Below, piece by piece: positions 41,311 to 50,724 of a stretch of DNA of 64,000 nt. Every line of letters starts with the position of its first letter. Within the stretch, counting starts at the first letter, position 1. The notes beneath the pieces were generated by a model, which saw nothing but the letters and a program-made list of their open reading frames with translations, was not told the origin of the DNA and made no database searches. The stretch comes from Emcibacter nanhaiensis (lineage in GTDB: Bacteria; Pseudomonadota; Alphaproteobacteria; Sphingomonadales; Emcibacteraceae), in the NCBI RefSeq assembly GCF_006385175.1, contig NZ_VFIY01000005.1, forward strand, positions 379,501-443,500, given 5' to 3'. A program made the position numbers and the translations under genes.

Positions 41311-42945
41311 ATGGCCTCGATGCAATCGGCACCGATCAATCTTGTGGAAATCCTGATCCATGCCGCCACCTACCACGGCGAAGCGGAAATCGTCTCGCGC
41401 CTGGCCGAGGACGGCAGCATACACCGGGAAAATTACGGGCAATGCCTGGCACGGACAGAAAAGCTGGCGGCAGCGCTGGCCCGGCTCGGTGTCCGGGAGG
41501 GCGACCGTATCGCCACCCTGGCCTGGAACGGCTATCGCCATATCGAAAGCTGGTTCGCCATTTCCGGCAAGGGCGCCATCTGCCACACCCTGAACCCGCG
41601 CCTGTTTGCCGAGCAATTGATCTATATTATCAACCACGCCGAAGACCGCATGATCCTGACCGACGTCACCTTCGTGCCGCTGCTGGAAAAGCTGCAGGAG
41701 CATCTGCCGACGGTGGAAAAATACATTGTCATGACCGACCGGGCGCATATGCCGGACACCAGCCTGCACGGCGCGCTCTGTTATGAGGATCTGCTGGCGG
41801 CCGAGGACAGGGGGTACCAGTGGCCGTCCTTCCCGGAGGAGACGCCGTCCTCACTTTGTTACACATCCGGAACGACAGGCAATCCCAAAGGCGTGCTCTA
41901 TACCCATCGCTCCAACCTGCTGCATGCGGCCTGCGGCAACAGCCCGGACGGCTTCGGCCAGGCGGCGGAGAGCGCCATCCTGATCATTGTGCCCATGTTT
42001 CACGCCAACGCCTGGGGCCTGACCTTTGCCGCGCCCATGGTCGGGGCAAAGATGATCCTGCCCGGGGCCGGCATGGACGGGGCCAGCATCCATGAACTGA
42101 TCCGCGCCGAGGGTGCCACCTGCTCGGCGGCGGTGCCGACCATCTGGAACGGGCTGCTCGACTATCTCGATAAAAGCGGCCAGGACCTGGCCACTATTAA
42201 AAGTTTGATTGTCGGCGGCTCGGCCGCGCCGCGCTATATGATTCAGCTGCTGGACCAGAAATATGGCGTCGAAGTCAACCATGCCTGGGGCATGACCGAG
42301 ATGAGCCCGCTCGGCACCGTCAATCGGGACCTGCCGTTCATGAAGGGGCTCAAGGACCGGGATTACGAGGCCTGGCTTGACCTCAAATGCAAGCAGGGCC
42401 GCCCGCCGTTCGGCGTGAAAATGAAAATCGTCGATGATGACGACAATGAGCTGCCGTGGGACGGCACCACCTTCGGGCGGCTGCTGGTCAAGGGGCCGTG
42501 GATTGTGGAAAGCTATTACAAGCAGGCGGAAAAGGCGGTCGATGCGGACGGCTGGTTCGATACCGGCGATGTGGCCACCATCGACGCGCATGGCTTCATG
42601 CAGATCACCGACCGGGCCAAGGATGTGATCAAGTCCGGCGGCGAATGGATCAGCTCGGTGGACCTGGAGAATATCGTCATGGGCCATGACGCGGTGGCGC
42701 TCGCCGCCGTGATCGGCATGTCCCATCCCAAGTGGGAGGAACGGCCGCTGCTGGTGGTGCAGCTGAAACAAGGGGCCGAGGCAAGCCGGGAAGAGCTGCT
42801 CGGCTATCTCGAGGGCAAGGTCGCCAAATGGTGGATTCCCGACGATGTGCAGTTTGTCGAGGACATCCCGCTCACTGCCACCGGCAAGATCAGCAAGCTG
42901 GGCCTGAGGGAAACGTTCAAAGATTATAAATTTCCCGAGATCTGA
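41311..42945 (+). CDS. AMP-dependent acyl-CoA ligase (DmdB-like)
   Basis: 544 residues from ATG 41311, with GGGAG 6 nt upstream; an extension from 41239 overlaps the previous gene and was rejected. ANL superfamily: AMP/phosphate motif [21 protein letters not shown], then [48 protein letters not shown], and a final catalytic Lys in [15 protein letters not shown]. It forms acyl-CoA from a medium or long-chain acid, or methylmercaptopropionate, and ATP. It is cotranscribed with the upstream dehydrogenase and followed by a terminator. Confidence 0.92.
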   Translation: MASMQSAPINLVEILIHAATYHGEAEIVSRLAEDGSIHRENYGQCLARTEKLAAALARLGVREGDRIATLAWNGYRHIESWFAISGKGAICHTLNPRLFAEQLIYIINHAEDRMILTDVTFVPLLEKLQEHLPTVEKYIVMTDRAHMPDTSLHGALCYEDLLAAEDRGYQWPSFPEETPSSLCYTSGTTGNPKGVLYTHRSNLLHAACGNSPDGFGQAAESAILIIVPMFHANAWGLTFAAPMVGAKMILPGAGMDGASIHELIRAEGATCSAAVPTIWNGLLDYLDKSGQDLATIKSLIVGGSAAPRYMIQLLDQKYGVEVNHAWGMTEMSPLGTVNRDLPFMKGLKDRDYEAWLDLKCKQGRPPFGVKMKIVDDDDNELPWDGTTFGRLLVKGPWIVESYYKQAEKAVDADGWFDTGDVATIDAHGFMQITDRAKDVIKSGGEWISSVDLENIVMGHDAVALAAVIGMSHPKWEERPLLVVQLKQGAEASREELLGYLEGKVAKWWIPDDVQFVEDIPLTATGKISKLGLRETFKDYKFPEI

Positions 42946-42948
42946 GAA

Positions 42949-42970
42949 AAGTGCCCCATCCGGGGCACTT
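42949..42970. terminator. bidirectional terminator-type hairpin
   Basis: AAGTGCCCC / GGGGCACTT perfect 9-bp arms around ATCC between the convergent ligase (ends 42945) and siderophore receptor (ends 42978). The poly-T tract is weak. Confidence 0.75.
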
Positions 42971-42977
42971 CTCAATG

Positions 42978-45080
42978 TTAGAAATCGATCCGTGCCGACA
43001 AAGAGATTTTCAGCGGTTCGGCGGGGTAAATCTTATAGTCGTTGCTGCCGCCGGTATAATAGACCTTGTTGGTCAGGTTGGCGATATTGACGGCATATTT
43101 CATGCGGTTTCGTTCGTAATATAGCGCCGCATCGACAACCGTATATTCAGGCAGGAGCACTCGTTTTCTGCTTTCTTCATCGGTAAAGCGGTCAGATTCA
43201 TACCGCACGCCGAGGCTGGCTCCCAGCAGGCCACCCAACACTTCCCGGGGATAGTTGTAACGCATCCACAGGAAGGCGCTGTGCGCTGGGGCAAAGGCTG
43301 GTACGTTGTTGAGCGCATCCTCGTTGAAGGTTTCAGCCACTTCCGCATCTACATAAGTGTACCCGCCCTGAAACTGCAGGGTATCCGTCGCCTGATACTG
43401 CAGATTGACTTCAATGCCATTGCTGGTGATTTTGCCCACAAGTTCGTTATAGTCGCCGTTGTTTTCCACCACATTTTCCTTGCTGATATCAAACCAGGCG
43501 GCATTCAGGTTCAGCCGGCCGTCAAGGGCGGCGAGCTTAACGCCAGCCTCGAACTGCTCGCCCTGTTCCGGGTCCAGCTGGTCGCCATGCTGGTCATAGG
43601 TGGCCACGGTCTGTGGGTTGAAGGACTGGGCGTAGGAGGCATAGAGTGACAGCCTGTCGTTGACCCGATAGACAATGCCGCCATTAAAGTTTGTGCTTGA
43701 GGTATTTGTTTCGTCTTCGCCGGTATCGTCGTTGTCGAGATAATAATATTCGTAATCACCTTCCTGATAGTCAAACCGTACACCGGCGACAAGAGTCAGA
43801 TGCTCGTTTATTGTGAAGCGGTCGAACAAATAGGCGCCAACGTTATAAAGGTTCCACTTGCGGAAGTTGCCCGGGTCGTCTTCCAGGATCTGGCCTGTAT
43901 AGACCGGATCATAGATATCCACGTTGGCGCCCCGGGTATCAAAGGCAAGCCGGTCATACTGGCGATATTCATAACCGCCGTTCACCCCGGCCAGGATATT
44001 CTGTTCGATGGCGCCGTCGATATGATAGTTCACATTGGCGTCAAAGAAATGATATTTGCGGTTGTTATATTGGTTCCGGTTACGCCGGCGCAACGTATTG
44101 TCCGGGCGCACCGCATTGCTCTCATAGAGATCCCGTTCATCTTCATGGAAAACGCTACGCCATCTGAAAGAGGCGGTGAGATTGTCGCTTGCCTGATGTT
44201 CCAGGCTGAGGGAGAAGGCATAGCCTTTATCATTATCGCTGTCGCCCGGTTCCTGATAATAGGTCTCGATGGGCGCAATGGTGGAGAGATCCTGATTCAG
44301 GACAAACAGGCCGTCGTCACCGCTGCGGTCTTCTTTGGTATATTCAAACTGCAGATCAAGACGGGTCTTGTCACTCAATTGGAACGCCAGGCTCGGATAG
44401 AAGTAGAGGGTGTCTTCCTCCACATAATTTCGGAAGCTGTCTTCGGTTTCACCGCCCGCCACCAGCCGGTACATGATCGTGCCGTCGTCATTGAGCGGGC
44501 CGGTCAGGTCAATTGATCCCTCCAGGCCGCCCTCGTTCTGGTCTATGAAATGCTGGTAGGTCACATCAACGGAACGATAGGTTTCGGCCTGCGGTTTCTT
44601 GGTGACGATATTGAGCATCCCGCCCGGATCCATCCAGCCGTAAAGCACGGAAGCCGGACCTTTGAGGACTTCCACCCGCTCGATATTGGCCGTGACCGGG
44701 GAGCCGAAGCGGGAAACCAGTCCCGGCAGGCCGTCCACCTGGATATTCTGCAGATCGGCGGACAGGCCGCGGATGGTGAAAGAGTTGGCGTTGGTGCCGG
44801 ACCGGGAAAAACCGGAAATATAACCATAGGCGTCTTCCAGGGTGTTGGCTTTCAGGTCTTCCAGCATGGTGGCGTTAAGTACACTCAGACTGAAAGGCGT
44901 TTCCAGATCGTCCGCTTCCATCTTCATGGCCGTTTTGCGGGCCTTTTCGAAATAGGACTGTTGTTTGCCGACAACGATAATCTCCTCGAGACTGTCGTCG
45001 TCTTGTTGTGCCAGGGCAGGGGGTGTGCAGGCGCCGACAGTTATCAGGGCGGCCAGGGCTGTGGTAGTCCGGATACTCAT
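42978..45080 (-). CDS. TonB-dependent siderophore receptor
   Basis: 700 residues from ATG 45080, which has GGAGGA upstream; a 50-residue upstream extension to 45230 crosses the promoter and was rejected. A signal peptide (ALAALITVGACTPPALA) precedes TonB-box-like EEIIVVG. The plug has the siderophore-receptor wording DAYGYISGFSRSGTNANSFTIRG, then VEVLKGPASVLYGWMDPGGMLNIVTKKPQ. The barrel ends in LKISLSARIDF with terminal Phe. It imports a ferric siderophore with TonB energy. A Fur-like box lies 57-75 bp upstream, which supports iron control. No siderophore synthesis or ABC import genes are adjacent. Confidence 0.93.
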   Translation of the reverse strand: MSIRTTTALAALITVGACTPPALAQQDDDSLEEIIVVGKQQSYFEKARKTAMKMEADDLETPFSLSVLNATMLEDLKANTLEDAYGYISGFSRSGTNANSFTIRGLSADLQNIQVDGLPGLVSRFGSPVTANIERVEVLKGPASVLYGWMDPGGMLNIVTKKPQAETYRSVDVTYQHFIDQNEGGLEGSIDLTGPLNDDGTIMYRLVAGGETEDSFRNYVEEDTLYFYPSLAFQLSDKTRLDLQFEYTKEDRSGDDGLFVLNQDLSTIAPIETYYQEPGDSDNDKGYAFSLSLEHQASDNLTASFRWRSVFHEDERDLYESNAVRPDNTLRRRNRNQYNNRKYHFFDANVNYHIDGAIEQNILAGVNGGYEYRQYDRLAFDTRGANVDIYDPVYTGQILEDDPGNFRKWNLYNVGAYLFDRFTINEHLTLVAGVRFDYQEGDYEYYYLDNDDTGEDETNTSSTNFNGGIVYRVNDRLSLYASYAQSFNPQTVATYDQHGDQLDPEQGEQFEAGVKLAALDGRLNLNAAWFDISKENVVENNGDYNELVGKITSNGIEVNLQYQATDTLQFQGGYTYVDAEVAETFNEDALNNVPAFAPAHSAFLWMRYNYPREVLGGLLGASLGVRYESDRFTDEESRKRVLLPEYTVVDAALYYERNRMKYAVNIANLTNKVYYTGGSNDYKIYPAEPLKISLSARIDF

Positions 45081-45136
45081 TTTATTCCTCCAGGTTACTT
45101 GTACGTAGACTGGAGGGACCATAGAATTGAATTTAT

Positions 45137-45155
45137 AATAATGCAAATCATTATT
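45137..45155. promoter_or_regulatory. Fur box
   Basis: AATAATGCAAATCATTATT matches the 19-bp Fur consensus GATAATGATAATCATTATC at 15 positions. It lies between the siderophore receptor start (45080) and the divergent SYLF gene (45251). Confidence 0.7.
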
Positions 45156-45250
45156 AATATTAATAAATCGGAAGCTGCTAAAACTGTCTGGAAATAGCCT
45201 TATTTTACCGCTAGATAATATAGAAACCAAAAGAGGAAGGGATATATGTA

Positions 45251-45823
45251 ATGTTCAGAAAAAGCTTTTTGATTCTCTGTGCGATGATGGTGCCGCTGTT
45301 GGCATCCGTACCCGCCCAGGCCAAATCCAAAGACGAAAAGCGCCAGGAAATCCTGGAAATGAAGGACGAAGTGCTGGCCAAGCTCTATAAAAGCAACCCG
45401 GAAACCAAGTCCATGATCAAGGAAGCCGAGGGCTATGCGGTCTTCAACTCGGGCGGGGTCAATGTGATCCTCTTTTCCGCCGGCTCCGGCACCGGCGTCG
45501 CCCATGACAACAAGTCGGGCCAGAATATCTATATGAAAATGGCCACCGGCGGGGTCGGCATCGGCCTCGGCGTCAAGGATTACCGCACGGTGATGATTTT
45601 CCACAAGCGCTCTTCCTTCGATAATTTCGTCGACAAGGGCTGGGACTTCTCCGGCCAGGCCGATGCGGCGGCCAAGGTCTCTGACGAAGGCGGGGCGGCG
45701 AGCGGCGCCGATACCGTTGTGTCCGGCGTCAGTGTCTACCAGATGACTGAAAACGGTCTCGCGTTGCAGGCGACCCTGCAGGGCACCAAATACTGGAAAA
45801 ACGGCAAGCTGAACAAGGACTAG
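45251..45823 (+). CDS. SYLF (Ysc84-like) lipid-binding domain protein
   Basis: 190 residues with a signal peptide (LILCAMMVPLLASVPAQA). The body is a SYLF domain: EAEGYAVFNSGGVNVILFSAGSGTG, then VGIGLGVKDYRTVMIFHKRSSFDNFVDKGWDFSGQADAAAKV. SYLF domains bind phosphoinositides or membrane lipids in eukaryotes; the bacterial secreted forms are of unknown function. It is divergent from the Fur-box-controlled receptor, so it might be affected by the same box. A terminator follows. Confidence 0.88.
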   Translation: MFRKSFLILCAMMVPLLASVPAQAKSKDEKRQEILEMKDEVLAKLYKSNPETKSMIKEAEGYAVFNSGGVNVILFSAGSGTGVAHDNKSGQNIYMKMATGGVGIGLGVKDYRTVMIFHKRSSFDNFVDKGWDFSGQADAAAKVSDEGGAASGADTVVSGVSVYQMTENGLALQATLQGTKYWKNGKLNKD

Positions 45824-45845
45824 CTTCGGCATCAGAATTCAAACC

Positions 45846-45875
45846 AAAGGCCCGCAAATTTAGCGGGCCTTTTTT
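45846..45875 (+). terminator. terminator after SYLF gene
   Basis: AAAGGCCCGC / GCGGGCCTTT around AAATTTA, ending in a T-run. Its T-run runs straight into the ECF41 promoter -35 element. Confidence 0.88.
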
Positions 45876-45901
45876 GTCACAGACGGCCATCCCCATTCGT
45901 C
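45875..45901 (+). promoter_or_regulatory. ECF41 promoter
   Basis: TGTCACA (45875-45881), 16-nt spacer, CGTC (45898-45901), exactly the -35/-10 consensus reported for ECF41 sigma factors. It lies 35 nt before the ATG of the carboxymuconolactone decarboxylase-like gene, whose downstream partner encodes an ECF41 factor, so autoregulation is expected. Confidence 0.85.
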
Positions 45902-45936
45902 ATCTCTTCAGACGACTTAACTCACAGAGGAGAAAA

Positions 45937-46371
45937 ATGATGACCATGACGACGGCTATCCCCTATGAAAACCATATTCCCGATGTGCTGCAGGCATTGC
46001 AGCAGGTGGAAGTAACCATGGCGGAGCATGGCCTTGATCCGCTGCTGGTGCATCTGGTCAAGCTCCGTGCCTCCCAGATCAACAGCTGCGGTTTTTGTGT
46101 GAAAATGCATATCCGCGAGGCCCGCGCCGACGGCGAAACGGACGAGCGTCTGGAACGGCTTGTGGTCTGGCGCCATGTGGACGATTATAGTGAGCGGGAG
46201 CGGGCGGCACTCAAATGGACCGAGGCGCTGACCACCCTGAAGGAGGACACCGACTACGGCGCGCTCAGGGCGGAACTGAAGGCGCTTTTTTCCGAGGCGG
46301 AAATATCGGTTTTGACCTCCACCATCATGATGATTAATCTGTGGAACCGGATGAAGGCCTCGCAACATTGA
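45937..46371 (+). CDS. carboxymuconolactone decarboxylase-like (AhpD-like) protein
   Basis: 144 residues from ATG 45937, with AGAGGAG upstream. It is an all-alpha CMD/AhpD fold. The redox motif is SCGFCVKMHIREA (CxxC with His), followed by ERLERLVVWRHVDDYSERERAALKWTEAL. It could act as an alkylhydroperoxidase-type thiol oxidoreductase. Proteins of this type are the usual partners of ECF41 sigma factors, and the sigma gene follows after 2 nt. An extension to 45874 would include the promoter, so it was rejected. Confidence 0.88.
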   Translation: MMTMTTAIPYENHIPDVLQALQQVEVTMAEHGLDPLLVHLVKLRASQINSCGFCVKMHIREARADGETDERLERLVVWRHVDDYSERERAALKWTEALTTLKEDTDYGALRAELKALFSEAEISVLTSTIMMINLWNRMKASQH

Positions 46372-46373
46372 CC

Positions 46374-47273
46374 ATGACCGATACCGACCTGTTGACGGAT
46401 TTTGAAACGGCCCGTCCCCGGCTCAGGGGGCTGGCCTACCGCCTGCTGGGCTCGCTCAGTGATGCCGAGGATGCCGTGCAGGAGTGTTTCCTGAAATGGC
46501 AGGCGGCGGACCGGACGGCGATCGACAATCCTGCCGCATGGCTCACCACGGTCTGTACCCGCCACTGCCTGGACGTTTTGAAATCGGCGCAGCGCAGCCG
46601 GGTCGATTATGTCGGGCCGTGGCTGCCGGAACCGCTCGCCGGGACCGAGGAGGGCGACCCGGAACAGCAGGTGGCGCTGGCCTCCTCGCTGTCGCTGGCC
46701 TTTCTCACCCTGCTGGAACGGCTGACACCAAAGGAACGGGCCGCCTATCTGCTCAGGGAAATTTTCGATCAGGACTATGCCGAGGTGGCGGAGATTATTG
46801 GCGCGACGGAACCCAACTGCCGCAAGCTGGTGTCCCGGGCGCGGGACTATGTGAAAGGAGAGCGTCCGCGGGCGGTGGTGCCTGTCGAGCGGCAGCAGTC
46901 CCTGCTGGAGAGTTTTCTCGGCGCGCTCGGCTCCGGTGATACGGACCGGCTCAGCAGCCTGCTCAGCGAAGACATCCGGCTCACGACCGACGGCGGCGGC
47001 AAGGCCCACGCCATTCGCGAGCCGCTGTTCGGCGTTGAGCGGATCGTGCATTTCTTCCGGGTAATCTTTATCAACAATGCCGGTCAGGGCCGGATTGAAA
47101 TGTCCCTGCTCAACGGCGCCCCGGCGCTGATTGTCGAACTGGACGGGATGGTGGTCACCGCCCTGTCGTTCGACTGGGACGACGACGGCCGCATCCGGGA
47201 AATCCTGATCATGCGCAACCCGGATAAATTGGAGCGGTTGCAGGGTATTTATCAGTCAGTAGGCGTACTATAA
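46374..47273 (+). CDS. ECF41-type RNA polymerase sigma factor (SigJ-like)
   Basis: 299 residues from ATG 46374, 2 nt after the previous stop. Sigma2 (LRGLAYRLLGSLSDAEDAVQECFLKW) and sigma4 (LTPKERAAYLLREIFDQDYAEVAEII) are followed by a SnoaL-like C-terminal domain in place of a separate anti-sigma factor. ECF41 landmark motifs are present: WLPEPL in the linker, DGGGKA in the middle of the extension, and NPDKL near the end. The C-terminal domain both inhibits and is needed for activity. It recognises a promoter like that at 45875-45901. The cognate signal is unknown. Confidence 0.92.
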   Translation: MTDTDLLTDFETARPRLRGLAYRLLGSLSDAEDAVQECFLKWQAADRTAIDNPAAWLTTVCTRHCLDVLKSAQRSRVDYVGPWLPEPLAGTEEGDPEQQVALASSLSLAFLTLLERLTPKERAAYLLREIFDQDYAEVAEIIGATEPNCRKLVSRARDYVKGERPRAVVPVERQQSLLESFLGALGSGDTDRLSSLLSEDIRLTTDGGGKAHAIREPLFGVERIVHFFRVIFINNAGQGRIEMSLLNGAPALIVELDGMVVTALSFDWDDDGRIREILIMRNPDKLERLQGIYQSVGVL

Positions 47274-47285
47274 TGAAGGAGTATT

Positions 47286-48071
47286 TTATCCAGCGATAAG
47301 GTCTCGAAGAAATTTAAATATTCTACAAAATAGTGCTGCAAATACTTGGCCAGTTAAACCAAAAATCATACATATTGATGCAACAATCCAAACGTCTTTA
47401 ATCCAGAGACCCGAAAGGATTACAACAACGGCTGACAAAAGGAGCGCTACTATTATTGAACTGGTTACTGAAACACCGAAAAGCGGCTTCATTACAAGAT
47501 AGGGAACTAAATTCTGCTTGAGACGAATGCCCTTGCTAGGCGTGCTGATGAATACTTCTGGAGGATTGTCATCATTAGGGTTTGTGCATAGGTAGGAGAA
47601 TTTCAGCCTTTTCCCGCGATTAAAAACACCAAGCTCATATTCCCTTGAATGATAATACTCATCTATTTGTTGTTGGTTCGGTTCGTGATCTTTAGGTATA
47701 TGTAATCTTTCTTCGTAATGTTCTTCTTTGGGTATTACATAGGGTTCATCAACAACCACAGCACTTTCATTCAAAAGAAGTGTGTTGTCTCCAGAATAGA
47801 TTTTGAATTTAATATTTTCAAAATCTTTCGAAGTTCCATTTTCCACTACAAAGTTGGTTATATATAAATTTCTGACATTATTATCTTGCCAGGTTACTCT
47901 AACTGAGCCGAAGGTTTTATCATCAGTGGAAACACCAATGTTGTTTGTTTCCACAATATATTTGAGTACCGATGTTTTGTTAGAAATATTACCGAAGAGC
48001 CATTGGATTCCAGAACCGATTAGTCCACCTACAACTAGGTAAATTATATTTTGAAGACTAAAATCTTCCAT
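47286..48071 (-). CDS. hypothetical membrane protein, AT-rich island gene
   Basis: 261 residues of unrecognised family. One membrane segment at the N-terminus (about 9-26, IIYLVVGGLIGSGIQWLF), a soluble beta-rich middle (SVRVTWQDNNVRNLYITNFVVEN, then KFKIYSGDNTLLLNES), and two segments near the C-terminus (about 203-245, ending in VFAALFCRIFKFL). The middle could be an immunoglobulin-like or sensor domain held at the membrane. It is strikingly AT-rich against its flanks, suggesting transfer. It is a single gene with no partner in its short flanks. Confidence 0.6.
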   Translation of the reverse strand: MEDFSLQNIIYLVVGGLIGSGIQWLFGNISNKTSVLKYIVETNNIGVSTDDKTFGSVRVTWQDNNVRNLYITNFVVENGTSKDFENIKFKIYSGDNTLLLNESAVVVDEPYVIPKEEHYEERLHIPKDHEPNQQQIDEYYHSREYELGVFNRGKRLKFSYLCTNPNDDNPPEVFISTPSKGIRLKQNLVPYLVMKPLFGVSVTSSIIVALLLSAVVVILSGLWIKDVWIVASICMIFGLTGQVFAALFCRIFKFLRDLIAG

Positions 48072-48159
48072 CGTTCCCCCTTAAAATGATGATATGCTCA
48101 AGGCATTTTAGCAGAAAAGAACTTGAGTGCTACTGTTAGAAGCAAATTCAAATATCAAT

Positions 48160-49614
48160 TCAACTCGAGCAGCTAATCTCCAGCTTGCGGCCCCACTCCG
48201 GCGGTTCGGCGGCGTAGTCTTCATGCTCAGGCTGCTCGTCATAGGGCTTTGACAGGATCTCGATCAGTTTTTCCACTTCCGAGGCGTCGCCGGCCTCGGC
48301 TTTCTCGATGGCCTGCTGGGCCAGGTAATTGCGCAGGATATATTTGGGGTTGGCTTTCTTCATCGCCGCCTGCCGGTCTTCGTCGATGGAATTTTCCTGC
48401 ACCAGACGGGCTTTGTAAGCCGTGACCCAGTCGCGGAACTGGACCTGCTGCTGCTTCGGCACATAGAGCGCCGTTTCATCGTCCTCCTGCCGGAAATCGG
48501 CGAGCCTGCGGAAGAAGATGCTGTAGTCGATCGCATGCTGGTGCAACAGCGCCAGCAGGTCGCCCATCAGCTGGCGGTCCTGGGGCATCATCACCTTGAG
48601 GCCGAGCTTCTTGTTCATCAGCCGGTCATAGTCCTCGAAAAAGCGGGTCTGGTAGACCTCCAGCAGCTGCTCGGTCAGCTCGCCACTGAGCAGGTCCTTC
48701 ATCGCATAAGCCAGGGCGCGCAGGTTCCAGAAGCCGATGCTCGGCTGCTGGTTAAAGGCATAGCGGCCCCACTCGTCGGAATGGTTGCAGATATAGTCCG
48801 GGTTGAAAGCCTCCATGAACCCATAGGGGCCATAGTCAAAGGTCTCGCCCAGCACCGACATATTGTCGGTGTTCATCACCCCATGGGCGAAGCCGTAAGC
48901 CTGCCAGTGGGCGATCATGCTGCCGGTCAGCTCCGCCATCCGGAGCAGCAGGGCGTCATATGGTTGTTCCGCCTCCGAAACGTCAGGGAAATGGGTCGCG
49001 ATCACATAGTCGGCGAGTTGCTTGAGCGCCTCCGGCCGCTTGGTATGGGCGAAATATTCAAATGAGCCGAAGCGGACGTGGGAGCGGGCGAGCCGCACCA
49101 GCAGCGCGGCATTCTCGAGCGTCTCCCGCTGTACCGGTTCCGAGCTTTCCAGCACACAAAGCGCCCGGGTGGTCGGGATGCCGAGGTGATGGAGCGCCTC
49201 ACTGGCGAGATATTCGCGGATGCAGCTCCGCAGCACCGCCCGGCCGTCGCCGAAGCGGCTAAACGGCGTCTTGCCCGAACCCTTGGTGTGGATGTCCCAC
49301 AGTTCGCCTGCTTTGTTCCTGACCTGGCCCAGCAGGATGCCGCGGCCGTCGCCGAGCTGGGCGCTGTAGCCGCCGAACTGATGCCCGGCATAGACCATGG
49401 ACAGCGGCTGGGCCTGCTCCGGTACTTCATGGCCTGCGAAGATATTGACGGCCTCGGCCGAACCCAGCCAGTCGGGATGCAGGTCAAGCAGTTGTGCCGC
49501 CTCCCGGCTGAAGGTGACCATGCGCGCATCCGGCAGCGGCCGGGCCCGCATCGGCGCAAAGAAGGGCTCCCCCAGCTCCGCAAAGCGGTTGTCAAAACTG
49601 AGGGAGTCGATCAT
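48160..49614 (-). CDS. selO: protein adenylyltransferase SelO (YdiU)
   Basis: 484-residue pseudokinase-fold enzyme that transfers AMP from ATP to Ser/Thr/Tyr residues of proteins, linked to redox stress. Family blocks are YAGHQFGGYSAQLGDGRGILLGQV, DIHTKGSGKTPFSRFGDGRAVLRS, REYLASEALHHLGIPTTRAL, and HGVMNTDNMSVLGETFDYGPYGF. The C-terminus ends KLEISCSS, where eukaryotic SelO has selenocysteine; the cysteine is the bacterial equivalent. It starts 2 nt after the trhO stop, suggesting cotranscription. Its length is normal. Confidence 0.95.
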   Translation of the reverse strand: MIDSLSFDNRFAELGEPFFAPMRARPLPDARMVTFSREAAQLLDLHPDWLGSAEAVNIFAGHEVPEQAQPLSMVYAGHQFGGYSAQLGDGRGILLGQVRNKAGELWDIHTKGSGKTPFSRFGDGRAVLRSCIREYLASEALHHLGIPTTRALCVLESSEPVQRETLENAALLVRLARSHVRFGSFEYFAHTKRPEALKQLADYVIATHFPDVSEAEQPYDALLLRMAELTGSMIAHWQAYGFAHGVMNTDNMSVLGETFDYGPYGFMEAFNPDYICNHSDEWGRYAFNQQPSIGFWNLRALAYAMKDLLSGELTEQLLEVYQTRFFEDYDRLMNKKLGLKVMMPQDRQLMGDLLALLHQHAIDYSIFFRRLADFRQEDDETALYVPKQQQVQFRDWVTAYKARLVQENSIDEDRQAAMKKANPKYILRNYLAQQAIEKAEAGDASEVEKLIEILSKPYDEQPEHEDYAAEPPEWGRKLEISCSS

Positions 49615-49616
49615 GC

Positions 49617-50624
49617 TCAGGCCTCCACGTGTTCGGCGGAGTGGTGGTCGTGCTGCTTCTGCTCTTCCTTGAAGCGGCGTTTTTCTTCCCGGCGCTGGGC
49701 GATGATGTCCGAGACTTCGCCGCCGATATGCTCGCCGCCTTTTTCCCGGGCCAGTTCGATCTGCCGTTCGCGCTCCTGATAGCGGCGCAACTGTTCGGCA
49801 GATTTTTCATCGTGGCAGTGATGGCAGCTCACGCCCTTTTCGTAATGGGGATGCTGTTTGTCCTCTTCGGTGATCGGCATGCGGCAGGCATAGCACTGGT
49901 CGTAAATGCCCGGCTCCAGATTGTGTTTGACCGCGACCCGGCTGTCAAACACGAAACATTCGCCTTCCCACAGGCTGTCTTCTTCCGGCACTTCCTCGAG
50001 ATATTTCAGAATCCCGCCTTCCAGGTGATAGACTTCGTTGAAGCCCTGCTCCTTGAGGTAGGCGGTGGATTTCTCGCAGCGGATGCCGCCGGTGCAGAAC
50101 ATGGCCACCTTCTTGTCTTTGTCACCTGAAAGGTTCTCTTGCACATAGGCCGGGAACTCGCGGAAGGTGTCGGTTTCCGGGTTGAGGGCGCCCTTGAAGG
50201 TGCCGATGCCTACCTCGTAATCGTTGCGGGTGTCGACCAGGATCACGTCCGGATCGCTAATCAGCGCATTCCAGTCCTGCGGCTTCACATAGGTGCCGAC
50301 GATATGGTTGGGGTCGATCCCCTCCACGCCCATGGTGACGATTTCCTTCTTCAGCTTCACCTTGGTGCGGTAGAAGGGCATCTCGTCGGTATAGCTTTCC
50401 TTGGTGACAATATTCTTGAAGCGCGGATCGGCGCGCAGATAGTTGTGCAAATTTTCAATGGCTTTGGGCGTGCCGGCGACGGTGCCGTTGATGCCTTCGC
50501 GGGCCAGCAGCAATGTGCCCTTGATGCCCTGGTCCTGGAGGAAATTGAGAAGGGGCTCACGCATCTCTTTATAATCGTCGAGCGTGACAAAATGATAGAG
50601 TGCCGTAACGACAATCTGTGACAT
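49617..50624 (-). CDS. trhO: tRNA uridine(34) hydroxylase TrhO (rhodanese-like)
   Basis: 335 residues from ATG 50624; a longer start at 50672 was rejected. An N-terminal acylphosphatase-like domain (about 20-110, with [14 protein letters not shown]) precedes a rhodanese domain with the catalytic loop [23 protein letters not shown] zinc-binding C-terminal part follows ([19 protein letters not shown]). TrhO hydroxylates U34 of certain tRNAs to ho5U using O2. The C-terminal tail is charged and His-rich ([12 protein letters not shown]). It precedes selO in a two-gene unit. Confidence 0.94.
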   Translation of the reverse strand: MSQIVVTALYHFVTLDDYKEMREPLLNFLQDQGIKGTLLLAREGINGTVAGTPKAIENLHNYLRADPRFKNIVTKESYTDEMPFYRTKVKLKKEIVTMGVEGIDPNHIVGTYVKPQDWNALISDPDVILVDTRNDYEVGIGTFKGALNPETDTFREFPAYVQENLSGDKDKKVAMFCTGGIRCEKSTAYLKEQGFNEVYHLEGGILKYLEEVPEEDSLWEGECFVFDSRVAVKHNLEPGIYDQCYACRMPITEEDKQHPHYEKGVSCHHCHDEKSAEQLRRYQERERQIELAREKGGEHIGGEVSDIIAQRREEKRRFKEEQKQHDHHSAEHVEA

Positions 50625-50724
50625 GATACTGTTCCTTTTGTTGCGGGCCGGAGCGTAAATCCGGAGCACCAATTCAGGAGCCTTATATAACAGCGGAACA
50701 GGGCGAGTTCAAGCCGGGTGCGAC

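Noticed and set aside
45081-45230. N-terminal extension of the siderophore receptor
   Set aside because: It would translate through the Fur box and put a signal peptide in the middle of the protein. ATG 45080 has a strong GGAGGA site.
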